Part shown: one piece after another, positions 1 through 5,732 of the stretch
Numbering within the stretch: the first letter of the stretch is position 1
Layout of the letters: every line of letters starts with the position of its first letter
Assembly (NCBI GenBank): GCA_003485715.1
Contig: DNIF01000253.1
Location: 1 to 5,732, forward strand
Source of the DNA: Gammaproteobacteria bacterium
Lineage (GTDB): Bacteria > Pseudomonadota > Gammaproteobacteria > UBA7966
Reading direction: 5' to 3'
Length of the DNA stretch: 5,732 nucleotides
Program-made: the position numbers and the translations under genes
Notes under the pieces: generated by a model
The model's input: the letters and a program-made list of their open reading frames with translations, nothing else
Told to the model about the DNA's origin: nothing
The model's database searches: none

Positions 1-2152
1 GCGCCGTCCAGGCGCTGGAGGCCGCGCTCGCGCGCCGCCCGAGGTGGCGCTGTACTGCCAGTCCAAGGAGGGCGGCGAGCAGGTTGGCGAGACCCACCTG
101 CCAAGCCACTCGACCCCAGTCGGTCGCGAACAGCACTTCGGGATCCGGGGGCGGTGTTACGGGTGCGGGCGGGGTTGCCACGGCGGGAGGGGCGGTGAGT
201 GCCTGCAGATGCCAGGGGCCGAGGTCTTGCTCGAAGGGCAATCCTTCGGCGTCCAGCCCCCGGACACGGGCCTCCAGGCGGTACTCGCCAGCGGCGGCCC
301 GCGGAATGGTGAGTGTGGCTGCGCCCGCGGAGAGCTGCGCTCGCAACGTCTGCTGGGCCCCGTCGGGCGTCGCCACACGCAGTACCACTGTGCCCTCACG
401 GGCTGGGGCGGCGACCGGCTCCAGGAATAGCCGGAAGACCTCGGCATCGGCTCCGAGGCCTGCGAATTCGGCCGCGAGTGGCGGTGTCGCGAGGGTCAGG
501 GGCAGGCGGCGTTGGCGCCGGAAGGTGCGACCCTCGGCCTCGACGATGAGCTGCGCCTGCCCCGACCGCTCGTCGAGCTGCACCTGGCCAGTCCAGGCCG
601 CTGCCCCGTCCGTGCGGCCTAGAGGCTCGTCGCTTGTTGTCGCGCCCGCGACCTCGAGGGTGGCCCTGATCTGCACCAGATCGAGGAAATCATCGCGCGT
701 GATCGGCTCCCCGTTTTCCAGCAGCCTGGCCTCCAGTGGTAGTGGATTCCCCGTCTCCAGACGTGGCGGCAGCTCGCCGATGGCGAGTTTGAGATCGCTC
801 ACGATGAGGGCGCGGTTATCCGGATCGCTGCCTGGCGGCAGGCGCCATTCGCCGGGTTCCGGGTTGCGGACGGTCACCATGTCCCAGGCGGGCTCGCGCG
901 CCCAGCGGACATTTCCCGGTAGATCGGAGGGGGTCAGGGTCGTGCCGTTCGGGCTTGTGAGCGTGAGAGGTGGGGCGCTCTTGTCGCGGAAGACGAGCAG
1001 GGTCAGCTCGCTCACCGAGGCATCGACCAGCACGCGGCCGTCCGCGAGCGGCAGGCCGTCACGTGGGGCGCTGCCTTCGAGTAGATGCAGGAAGGCCCGG
1101 TCCAGCTCCTCCGCCCTGGCGACGCGCAAGGAATGGCCGCCGGTGGCCTGTGCCAGCGCCTCGAGCAGCGCCCCATCGGCAGCAGCCGACAGGGCCACGC
1201 TGTGTACCGCGATCCCGGCAGTGACGAGGCGCTCGGTCAGCGGCCCGAGGATGCGTGCACGCGACGCCACACTTTTCTCGGCCTCCTTGGCGACGTCCAC
1301 TACTCCATCCGTGAGCAGGAGCACGCTGCGCGGACCACTCGCGGGGGTCGCCTGCCAGTCCCGCGTGACCGCCTCCAGCGCCTGCTCGATGTCGGTGCGC
1401 GCATCCCGCGAGTGGATGCGGCTGGCGAGGGTACGGGCGCGCTCTTTCCAGCCGTCGTCCACCGCAGCGCTCCGCACCAGGCCTTCGGTGCGACCACCGA
1501 AAAGCCACACGCCGGCCTCGATCTCCGGGGCGAGGAGGCCCGTCAGCAGACGCAGACCCGCCACCCGCAGATTCTCCGGGTCGTTCTGACGCATGCTGCC
1601 GGAGGTGTCGATGAGCACACGCAGCGCGGCCGGTCCGGTCGGCGTTGCGGTTGCAGGTGCCGAAGACGCTGCAGCCGCTGCGGCCGAGGTGGCCGCTGCC
1701 GTGGCGCGATGATCCCCAGGCGACGCCCCATCCGATCTGCCCTGTGTGGGCTTGGCGGCCGCCTGCCTGTCATCGCCGCCCGTGCGGTTTTCGGCGGGTC
1801 GCGGGGTCCCGGCCGCCTGCTTCGCTGAACGGTTACCGGTCGACGGGCCTTCACGCCGCGGCCCGGCGGTCTTCTGCGTCCCCGCCTGCTTGCGAACGCT
1901 GGCGTCCGCAGGGGCCTTACGCCCCGTCTTGGGTTCGGCCTCGGGCCGTGTTGGGTTGTCCGTCTGCGCCACGTTACGGGTGGTGGCCTCACTCCCGCTC
2001 CGTTCCGTGCGCGGCCCGTTCCCCTCGGCCGCGGCGACCGCCGTCAGCATGCAGGCCAGAAACGCGACCGTCGGCCACCGTCGGGCCGGCGTGCGCGCCT
2101 GCGCCCGCCCTCCATGGCTGGACAAGCCATCCTTGAGTCCCACGCTGAACAT
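1..2152 (-). CDS. Exported VWA-domain protein with C-terminal membrane helix (3' end cut by window edge)
   Basis: An open minus-strand frame of at least 717 codons starts at the ATG at 2152-2150 and has no stop before the left edge. Residues 1-42 look like a Sec signal peptide with a long basic n-region (RR at 24-25), a hydrophobic core TVAFLACMLTAV and an AAA cleavage site. Residues 43 to about 172 are an Ala/Pro/Arg/Gly-rich low-complexity linker. A VWA domain follows (about 177-350) with a complete MIDAS metal site: DTSGSM at 182-187, Thr253 in TDIEQAL and Asp282 in LLLTDG. Further on is a beta-rich region (about 365-440) ending NPEPGEWRL, then probable Ig-like modules, a Pro-rich stretch, a membrane helix (about 682-701) and an Arg-rich tail. 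The layout implies a periplasmic body anchored at its C-terminus in the inner membrane. VWA domains usually mediate metal-dependent protein binding; the partner is unknown. It resembles the uncharacterised VWA proteins grouped as TIGR03503, from memory only. The upstream GGACGG is a weak ribosome site, so the exact start is uncertain. Confidence 0.85.
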   Translation of the reverse strand, partial: MFSVGLKDGLSSHGGRAQARTPARRWPTVAFLACMLTAVAAAEGNGPRTERSGSEATTRNVAQTDNPTRPEAEPKTGRKAPADASVRKQAGTQKTAGPRREGPSTGNRSAKQAAGTPRPAENRTGGDDRQAAAKPTQGRSDGASPGDHRATAAATSAAAAAASSAPATATPTGPAALRVLIDTSGSMRQNDPENLRVAGLRLLTGLLAPEIEAGVWLFGGRTEGLVRSAAVDDGWKERARTLASRIHSRDARTDIEQALEAVTRDWQATPASGPRSVLLLTDGVVDVAKEAEKSVASRARILGPLTERLVTAGIAVHSVALSAAADGALLEALAQATGGHSLRVARAEELDRAFLHLLEGSAPRDGLPLADGRVLVDASVSELTLLVFRDKSAPPLTLTSPNGTTLTPSDLPGNVRWAREPAWDMVTVRNPEPGEWRLPPGSDPDNRALIVSDLKLAIGELPPRLETGNPLPLEARLLENGEPITRDDFLDLVQIRATLEVAGATTSDEPLGRTDGAAAWTGQVQLDERSGQAQLIVEAEGRTFRRQRRLPLTLATPPLAAEFAGLGADAEVFRLFLEPVAAPAREGTVVLRVATPDGAQQTLRAQLSAGAATLTIPRAAAGEYRLEARVRGLDAEGLPFEQDLGPWHLQALTAPPAVATPPAPVTPPPDPEVLFATDWGRVAWQVGLANLLAALLGLAVQRHLGRRASAASSAWTA

Positions 2153-2376
2153 CCGTCGTCCGTCCCTGGCCTCTCGTCGCAGCGGATAACTCCCGAATCC
2201 TTTGCTCTATCGACCGGGCGAACAGATACTTGAACGATTGCCGTCGCTTGGGTGCCAATCCATACCCCGATTCTCCGAGCGGCCAGCCCGGGCATACCGT
2301 GGCCGTGTCCATTCGGATCGCACAGGCGGCTGTCACGGGCGGTCCGCCGGGCTCGGGAACCGTCCCGGTCGCAATG

Positions 2377-2403
2377 TTGTCCTGCACGGTGCTTGGTTAC
2401 ACT
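2377..2403 (+). promoter_or_regulatory. Candidate sigma-70-like promoter for the three-gene plus-strand run
   Basis: TTGTCC at 2377-2382 and TACACT at 2398-2403 each match the sigma-70 consensus at four of six positions, and they sit upstream of the gene starting at 2477. The 15-bp spacer is shorter than the preferred 17 bp and there is no extended -10 TG. It would give a leader of roughly 70 nt. This is a weak prediction from sequence alone. Confidence 0.25.
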
Positions 2404-2457
2404 CACCGGCCAGACGTCTGCCTGCCGCTGCCCCATCCAATCCGCCATCCCTGTTGC

Positions 2458-2464
2458 AGAGGAG
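2458..2464 (+). promoter_or_regulatory. Ribosome binding site that decides the start at 2477
   Basis: AGAGGAG lies 12 nt before the ATG at 2477. It is a purine-rich Shine-Dalgarno match in an otherwise pyrimidine-rich stretch. With the signal peptide that begins at this ATG, it supports 2477 over the in-frame ATG at 2252, which would add 75 residues unlike protein. Confidence 0.6.
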
Positions 2465-2476
2465 TACCCCGCCCAC

Positions 2477-3502
2477 ATGCCATCATCCTGGTCACTCCCG
2501 CACGCAAGTCGGCTGCTCGCCTGCCTGCTCGGCATGCTGCCGGTTGCCGCCCACCCCATCGACCTCCTCCCGGACTTCCTCTTCGGCGGCGACGACCGGG
2601 CCGAGGGAGGGCGGCCCCTCTGGGAGGCGGGCAACGAGTATGTGCGGGTGATCCCGCGCGAAAAGGACGCGGCACCGAATCAGCATCCGGTGACCCTCTC
2701 GGTTGCCGAACTCACCACGGCGCTGGGGGCACTGGAGTACAACCGCGACGCTGGCCTGCTCAAGCGTGCTGGCTCCGTTCCACTGTTCGTGCCCTCACAG
2801 GTCAGCAATCTGGCCAACATCCTCGCTCGTGGGATGCCCACCCTGACACCCGACGAGGACATCGCCTTCGCCCTCATCGGGATGCACGAGAGCACCTTTG
2901 CCCGCGAGCGCAAGGCCATCGCCGGAAGGATTTTTTACGCTGAGGATCGATTGAACATCGTGCTTGGCGATGTGCACAAGGAGATGCGCGTCGCGGCCAA
3001 CAAGCGCGTCATGACCACCGGCGAAATGAGCGACGACGTCGATCTGCGCACGGATCCCATCCGCATCGGGCGACGTGCCAAGGAACGCGATCTGCAGCAT
3101 CGGGTGGCTGGGCCGAAGGGTCTCGAGTTCGCGACTACCGGGCGTGGCAAGCCACGTGGCGACTGGCTCAAGCTCGATCTCGCCACCATTGCGGAGGAGG
3201 TGACGAAGCAGCAGAAGCGTCTGCCGGCCGGGCTCGAAGAAGAGCGCGGGCGCATGCAGCGTGAGACCCAGCAGATGGCGGCGGAGCGTCGGCAGATGCG
3301 CGAGGAGATGGCACGCATGCGCAAGGAGATGCGCGAAGGTGGTGGTGATGGCGGCGGCGGTGGCGGCGACGACGAGCGCGGGTCGGTGGCAGGCGGCTCG
3401 GTGGAGAAGCGCCTGGAACGGCTCGAGTCACTGCGCGAAAAGGGCCTGCTCTCGGAGGCCGAGTACGCGCGCAAGCGTGACGAGATCCTGAGCGAGCTCT
3501 GA
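2477..3502 (+). CDS. Predicted exported coiled-coil protein with C-terminal SHOCT domain
   Basis: This 341-residue protein begins with a probable Sec signal peptide (residues 1 to about 25: hydrophobic LLACLLGMLPVAA, then HP). Residues 26-230 form a mixed region I do not recognise. It includes an acidic, Gly-rich start and a segment with EYNRDAGLLKRAGSVPLFVP and DEDIAFALIGMHE, which looks globular. Residues about 231-287 are a charged coiled coil with Met at 260, 267, 274, 278, 281 and 285, in a/d heptad spacing. A Gly/Asp linker (288-299) follows. The last 33 residues (309-341, VEKRLERLESLREKGLLSEA onward) match the SHOCT pattern: amphipathic helix, KGLLSEAEY turn, then KRDEIL. SHOCT modules sit at the C-termini of many unrelated bacterial proteins and are thought to aid oligomerisation. 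No enzyme motif is visible, so the function is unknown. The gene leads a probable operon with the iminopeptidase 27 bp downstream. Export rests on the signal peptide alone. Confidence 0.85.
   Translation: MPSSWSLPHASRLLACLLGMLPVAAHPIDLLPDFLFGGDDRAEGGRPLWEAGNEYVRVIPREKDAAPNQHPVTLSVAELTTALGALEYNRDAGLLKRAGSVPLFVPSQVSNLANILARGMPTLTPDEDIAFALIGMHESTFARERKAIAGRIFYAEDRLNIVLGDVHKEMRVAANKRVMTTGEMSDDVDLRTDPIRIGRRAKERDLQHRVAGPKGLEFATTGRGKPRGDWLKLDLATIAEEVTKQQKRLPAGLEEERGRMQRETQQMAAERRQMREEMARMRKEMREGGGDGGGGGGDDERGSVAGGSVEKRLERLESLREKGLLSEAEYARKRDEILSEL
3338..3373 (+). repeat. GGN/GAY trinucleotide tract coding a Gly/Asp linker
   Basis: Twelve consecutive codons read only GGT, GGC, GAT or GAC and give GGGDGGGGGGDD, residues 288-299 of the SHOCT protein. 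The tract separates the coiled coil from the SHOCT module and is probably a flexible spacer. Interrupted triplet repeats of this kind could change length by slippage without shifting the frame. Confidence 0.7.
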
Positions 3503-3514
3503 CACCACCTCAGC

Positions 3515-3519
3515 GGGGA
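3515..3519 (+). promoter_or_regulatory. Ribosome binding site that decides the iminopeptidase start
   Basis: GGGGA at 3515-3519 is 10 nt before the ATG at 3530 but only 1 nt before the in-frame ATG at 3521. Normal spacing therefore favours 3530. The resulting N-terminus, MREPYPPLEP, matches the usual MR-x-LYP-x-IEP start of proline iminopeptidases. Confidence 0.6.
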
Positions 3520-3529
3520 AATGGCCGGC

Positions 3530-4603
3530 ATGCGCGAGCCCTATCCACCCCTGGAGCCGCGTCGTTCGGGCTGGCTCGATACGGGTGACGGCCACGAGAT
3601 CTGGTTCGAGGATTGCGGCGCGCTGCATGGCCTGCCGGTCGTCTTCCTGCACGGTGGCCCGGGCTCTGGCTGCAAGCCGCTGCACCGGCAGTTCTTCGAC
3701 CCGGCCCGCTATCGCATCGTGCTGCTCGATCAGCGTGGCTGCGGCCGTTCCCGGCCCTTGGGTGAGGTACGCGCGAACACCACCCAGCACCTGATCGACG
3801 ACCTCGAACTCCTGCGTGCGACGCTTGGCATCGAGCGCTGGGTGGTCTTCGGCGGCTCCTGGGGCGCGACCCTTGGCCTCTGCTACGCGGCGGCCCATCC
3901 GGTGCGGGTGCTGGCACTCGTTTTGCGGGGAAGTTTTCTCGCGCGCCCATCTGACCTCGACTGGTTCTTCCGTGATGGCGCCTCGCGTCTCTTTCCGCAG
4001 GCATGGGAGCGGCTGCGCTCGGCAGTCACACCCGTCGAGCGCAGCGAACTACTGGCGGCGCTGTACCGGCGGGTCTTCGGCCCCGATCCAGCCGAGCGAA
4101 ATCGAGCCGTGCAGGCCTGGCAGGACTGGGGCGGCAGTGTCGCGCTCGCCAACCTCCCAGCTCCGTCAGAGAAGGATCTGCCTGTCGAGCTGCTCGCGCA
4201 GGCAGGATCGTCAATGGCGCCCGGTGCCGAGCCCGCCCAGCCCGGAGAACGCAAACCTGAAGCTGCAACCGTCCCTCGTGTGCCCGTTCCAGCGACCGAG
4301 GGCTTGGCGCAAGCGCGCCTCCTCGCCAGCACCCGCATCGAATTGCACTACGCGGCGGCGCGCTATTTCGTCGCTGATGATCCGGTGCTCGCCCGGGCCG
4401 CGCGTTGCCCGCGCGTGCCGACGTTCATCGTGCATGGGGAGCGGGACTTCACCTGCACCCCGGAAGCGGCGCTGGCCCTGCATGCCGTGCTGCCGTGGGC
4501 CGAACTTGAATTGCTCCCGGGCACGGGACATCTGGCCTCAGAGCCGCGGATGACTACTGCCCTCATCGCGATCACGGATCGCCTGCCCGGGCTTTTCGCT
4601 TGA
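3530..4603 (+). CDS. pip: Proline iminopeptidase (alpha/beta hydrolase, peptidase family S33)
   Basis: This enzyme releases an N-terminal proline from peptides and should act in the cytoplasm, as no signal peptide is present. The family pattern is clear over 357 residues: N-terminal MREPYPPLEP, oxyanion-side HGGPGSG at 41-47, DQRGCGRS at 67-74, nucleophile elbow GGSWG with Ser110, the family-typical WFFRDGASRLFPQAWE (145-160), GERDF with catalytic Asp306 and GTGHL with catalytic His334. Typical members have about 315-320 residues. The excess lies in the cap domain, where a Pro/Ala/Glu-rich insertion (about 207-265) separates AWQDWGG from TRIELHY. In the Serratia marcescens enzyme two cap glutamates, recalled as Glu204 (in W..WE) and Glu232 (in RIE.HY), bind the substrate amino group. 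Here the second is kept (Glu271), but the first position reads Gly201 (codon 4130-4132). Substrate preference may therefore differ. The next gene overlaps this stop codon by 4 bp. Confidence 0.92.
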   Translation: MREPYPPLEPRRSGWLDTGDGHEIWFEDCGALHGLPVVFLHGGPGSGCKPLHRQFFDPARYRIVLLDQRGCGRSRPLGEVRANTTQHLIDDLELLRATLGIERWVVFGGSWGATLGLCYAAAHPVRVLALVLRGSFLARPSDLDWFFRDGASRLFPQAWERLRSAVTPVERSELLAALYRRVFGPDPAERNRAVQAWQDWGGSVALANLPAPSEKDLPVELLAQAGSSMAPGAEPAQPGERKPEAATVPRVPVPATEGLAQARLLASTRIELHYAAARYFVADDPVLARAARCPRVPTFIVHGERDFTCTPEAALALHAVLPWAELELLPGTGHLASEPRMTTALIAITDRLPGLFA

Positions 4604-5520
4604 GTCCCAGGAATCTGATTGCACGCCTGGCGGAGCCTGGCCCCGTGATCATGGGGGTGTTGAATGTCACGCCCGACTCCTTCTCCGACGGTGGTTGCTA
4701 CATCACGGTTGATGCGGCCATCGGGCAGGCGCTGGCCATGGCGGCGGCAGGGGCCGCCATCATCGACGTGGGTGCCGAGTCCACGCGCCCGGGCAGCGAG
4801 CCGGTGCCGCCTGAGGAACAACTGCGGCGCAGTCTGGAGGTGATCCGGTCGCTGCGGGCCGCGTTGCCGGCCCACGTCACCATCAGCATCGATACCCGCT
4901 CGGTGGCCGTGGCGCGCGCCGCGCTGACCGCCGGTGCCGGCATGCTGAACGACATCTCTGCCGGAGCGGAGGCAGGGATGCTGCAACTCGCCGCCGAGCA
5001 TGGCGTGCCTATCTGTCTGATGCACATGCAGGGCACACCACAGACGATGCAGGAGGCCCCGCACTACGTGGACGTGGTTGCCGAGGTGCTGGCGGCGCTG
5101 CGCGAGCGCGTCACCGCCGCCGTCATGGCCGGGGTGCCTCGCGCACACTGCCTCATCGATCCCGGGATCGGCTTTGGCAAGACCCGCGTGCATAACCTGG
5201 CCCTGTTGGCCGCACTCCCGCTGTTCGTCGCGGAGGGTTGTCCGGTACTCCTTGGCACTTCGCGCAAACGCTTCATGGGCGCCATCTGTCAGGAAACGGA
5301 TCCCGGTCAGCTTCTCGGGGCGACCTGCGCTACCACGGCGCTTGGCACGGCGGCCGGGGTGAAGGTTTTCCGGGTGCATGATGTGCAGGCCAATCGTCAG
5401 GCGGCGGAGGTGGCCTTCGCCATAGCCCAGGCCGGAGACGCACCACCCGCGCACCCCGTCATCCCCGCCTGCGCGGGAATGACGATGTATCCGAGTGTCC
5501 CTGGTCGGGGGCTGGAATGA
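4600..5520 (+). CDS. folP: Dihydropteroate synthase
   Basis: DHPS condenses 6-hydroxymethyl-7,8-dihydropterin diphosphate with p-aminobenzoate to form dihydropteroate in folate synthesis; it is the sulfonamide target. Family motifs occur in order: NVTPDSFSDGG at 22-32, IDVGAESTRPG at 55-65, DTR at 98-100, NDIS at 117-120, MHMQGTP at 141-147, DPGIGFGK at 187-194, SRKRF at 221-225 (pABA/sulfa side) and VHDV at 259-262. The TIM-barrel core is intact. The start is uncertain. TTG at 4600 overlaps the pip stop (TTGA) and keeps a plausible N-terminus but has no clear ribosome site. GTG at 4645, with GGAG at 4632-4635 nine bases upstream, would give 291 residues, closer to the usual 270-290. The last 22 residues or so (HPVIPACAGMT onward) are encoded by a repeat element, not by the DHPS fold. 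There is no ftsH before it and no glmM after it. Confidence 0.95.
   Translation: MSPRNLIARLAEPGPVIMGVLNVTPDSFSDGGCYITVDAAIGQALAMAAAGAAIIDVGAESTRPGSEPVPPEEQLRRSLEVIRSLRAALPAHVTISIDTRSVAVARAALTAGAGMLNDISAGAEAGMLQLAAEHGVPICLMHMQGTPQTMQEAPHYVDVVAEVLAALRERVTAAVMAGVPRAHCLIDPGIGFGKTRVHNLALLAALPLFVAEGCPVLLGTSRKRFMGAICQETDPGQLLGATCATTALGTAAGVKVFRVHDVQANRQAAEVAFAIAQAGDAPPAHPVIPACAGMTMYPSVPGRGLE
5457..5484 (+). repeat. REP-like palindromic repeat inside the 3' end of folP
   Basis: CGTCATCCCCGC (5457-5468) and GCGGGAATGACG (5473-5484) form a 12-bp inverted repeat around the 4-nt loop CTGC, with a single C-A mismatch (5463/5478). The sequence belongs to the dispersed CGTCATTCCCGC-type repeats of many proteobacteria; when read through they give peptides such as VIPACAGMT, as here. 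In RNA it would form a strong hairpin, but no U-run follows. It may protect or end the folP message rather than act as a classic terminator. Confidence 0.8.
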
Positions 5521-5523
5521 CGA
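5514..5523 (+). repeat. Second partial copy of the repeat end, carrying the folP stop
   Basis: GGAATGACGA at 5514-5523 exactly repeats 5476-5485, the right-hand end of the palindrome 38 bp upstream. No complete left arm is visible for this copy. Its internal TGA (5518-5520) is the folP stop codon. This fits a composite or degraded repeat element with two related ends. Confidence 0.55.
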
Positions 5524-5535
5524 CGGGCCGCCGCG

Positions 5536-5732
5536 CTATTCGACCGATAGCGGTTCGCCCTCCACCAGCGCCTTGGAATTGCGCGGGTTGCGGAACACCA
5601 TCGGCTTCACTGTGCCTGCACGATCCGACTCCATGATGCGATCGATGGTGGCGAGCAGCTCGCCGTGGTGTGGCGAGAGGCTGCAGACCGGATCGGTGTT
5701 GGTGGCGTCTCCCGTGAGCATGTAGGCCTGGC
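5536..5732 (-). CDS. C-terminal 63 residues of an unrecognised protein (5' part beyond window)
   Basis: A minus-strand frame enters from the right edge and ends at a TAG (5538-5536). Visible residues begin QAYMLTGDATNTDPVCSLSP and finish EGEPLSVE. The fragment is mixed in composition, neither Arg- nor Pro-biased, unlike the antisense shadow frames elsewhere in the window, which suggests a real gene. The segment GELLATIDRIMES is a likely helix and TVKPMVFRNP a likely strand. I do not recognise the family. The only visible methionine start would give a 61-residue protein, but the frame stays open upstream to the window edge, so a longer protein is likelier. It converges on folP with 15 bp between the stops, leaving no room for a separate terminator; the hairpin at 5457-5484 lies just past its end and could serve it. 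Confidence 0.65.
   Translation of the reverse strand, partial: QAYMLTGDATNTDPVCSLSPHHGELLATIDRIMESDRAGTVKPMVFRNPRNSKALVEGEPLSVE

Larger units (their letters stand above)
2153..2476. other. Divergent intergenic spacer between the VWA gene and the SHOCT-protein operon
   Basis: This 324-bp spacer lies between two divergently transcribed genes and should hold promoters for both. A plus-strand frame stays open across part of it from an ATG at 2252, in frame with the downstream gene. Its translation is rich in Pro, Arg and Cys and does not look like protein, while the downstream ATG at 2477 has both a ribosome site and a signal peptide. I therefore treat it as non-coding. The stretch around 2190-2275 is more AT-rich than its surroundings, as expected for a promoter region. 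I see no strong operator palindrome, riboswitch or RNA gene. Confidence 0.6.

Noticed and set aside
84..1589. Plus-strand open frame of 501 codons opposite the VWA gene
   Set aside because: Its product is Ser/Arg/Ala-rich with no domain pattern, while the opposite strand encodes a clear VWA protein with MIDAS residues. It is a GC-driven antisense shadow.
2190..2250. Minus-strand promoter for the VWA gene (TTCAAG, 17 bp, GATAGA)
   Set aside because: The spacing is right, but each hexamer matches only three of six consensus positions, which is too weak to list.
2252..2476. N-terminal extension of the SHOCT protein from the ATG at 2252
   Set aside because: The added residues are unlike protein (Pro/Arg/Cys-rich) and would bury the signal peptide; the ATG at 2477 has its own ribosome site.
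2044..2634. Minus-strand frame of 196 codons across the divergent spacer
   Set aside because: It overlaps the starts of both flanking genes, is Arg/Gly/Ser-rich and has no recognisable motif.
4363..5454. Minus-strand frame of 363 codons opposite folP and the end of pip
   Set aside because: The product is His/Arg/Gly-rich, and it lies antisense to two well-identified enzymes; it is a shadow frame.
5457..5484. Intrinsic terminator for folP
   Set aside because: The hairpin is strong, but it lies within the coding sequence and no U-run follows; it fits a dispersed repeat better.

Overview
The window is GC-rich with dense coding and short gaps. It reads like chromosomal DNA of a proteobacterium. 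Evidence is the strong third-position GC bias, a proteobacterial-style proline iminopeptidase and dihydropteroate synthase (DHPS), and a palindromic repeat of the CGTCAT-CCCGC / GCGGG-AATGACG kind that is scattered through many beta- and gammaproteobacterial genomes. A gammaproteobacterium is the best guess, but the sequence does not settle genus or class. I see no rRNA, tRNA, CRISPR array, insertion sequence or phage gene.

Layout. Positions 1-2152 on the minus strand hold most of a large exported von Willebrand factor A (VWA) protein. It has a signal peptide, a long disordered linker, a VWA domain with an intact metal site, beta-rich downstream modules and a C-terminal membrane helix; its end is cut by the left edge. 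A 324-bp divergent spacer (2153-2476) separates it from a plus-strand run of three genes. These are a predicted exported coiled-coil protein ending in a SHOCT module (2477-3502), a proline iminopeptidase (3530-4603) and the dihydropteroate synthase folP (4600-5520). At the right edge the last 63 codons of an unrecognised minus-strand gene end at 5536, convergent with folP and only 15 bp from its stop.

The three plus-strand genes are tightly spaced (27 bp, then a 4-bp overlap) and are probably co-transcribed. No shared pathway is evident: an unknown envelope protein, a dipeptide-cleaving cytoplasmic hydrolase and a folate enzyme. folP lacks the ftsH and glmM neighbours familiar from E. coli. 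The two genes flanking the divergent spacer both encode predicted exported proteins of unknown role.

Points worth a second look are: a repeat that has become the 3' coding end and stop codon of folP; a roughly 40-residue insertion in the iminopeptidase, just after a position where a substrate-binding glutamate appears to be glycine; a methionine-lined coiled coil joined to SHOCT in an exported protein; and an exceptionally long low-complexity linker in the VWA protein. I found no convincing undescribed multi-gene system here.
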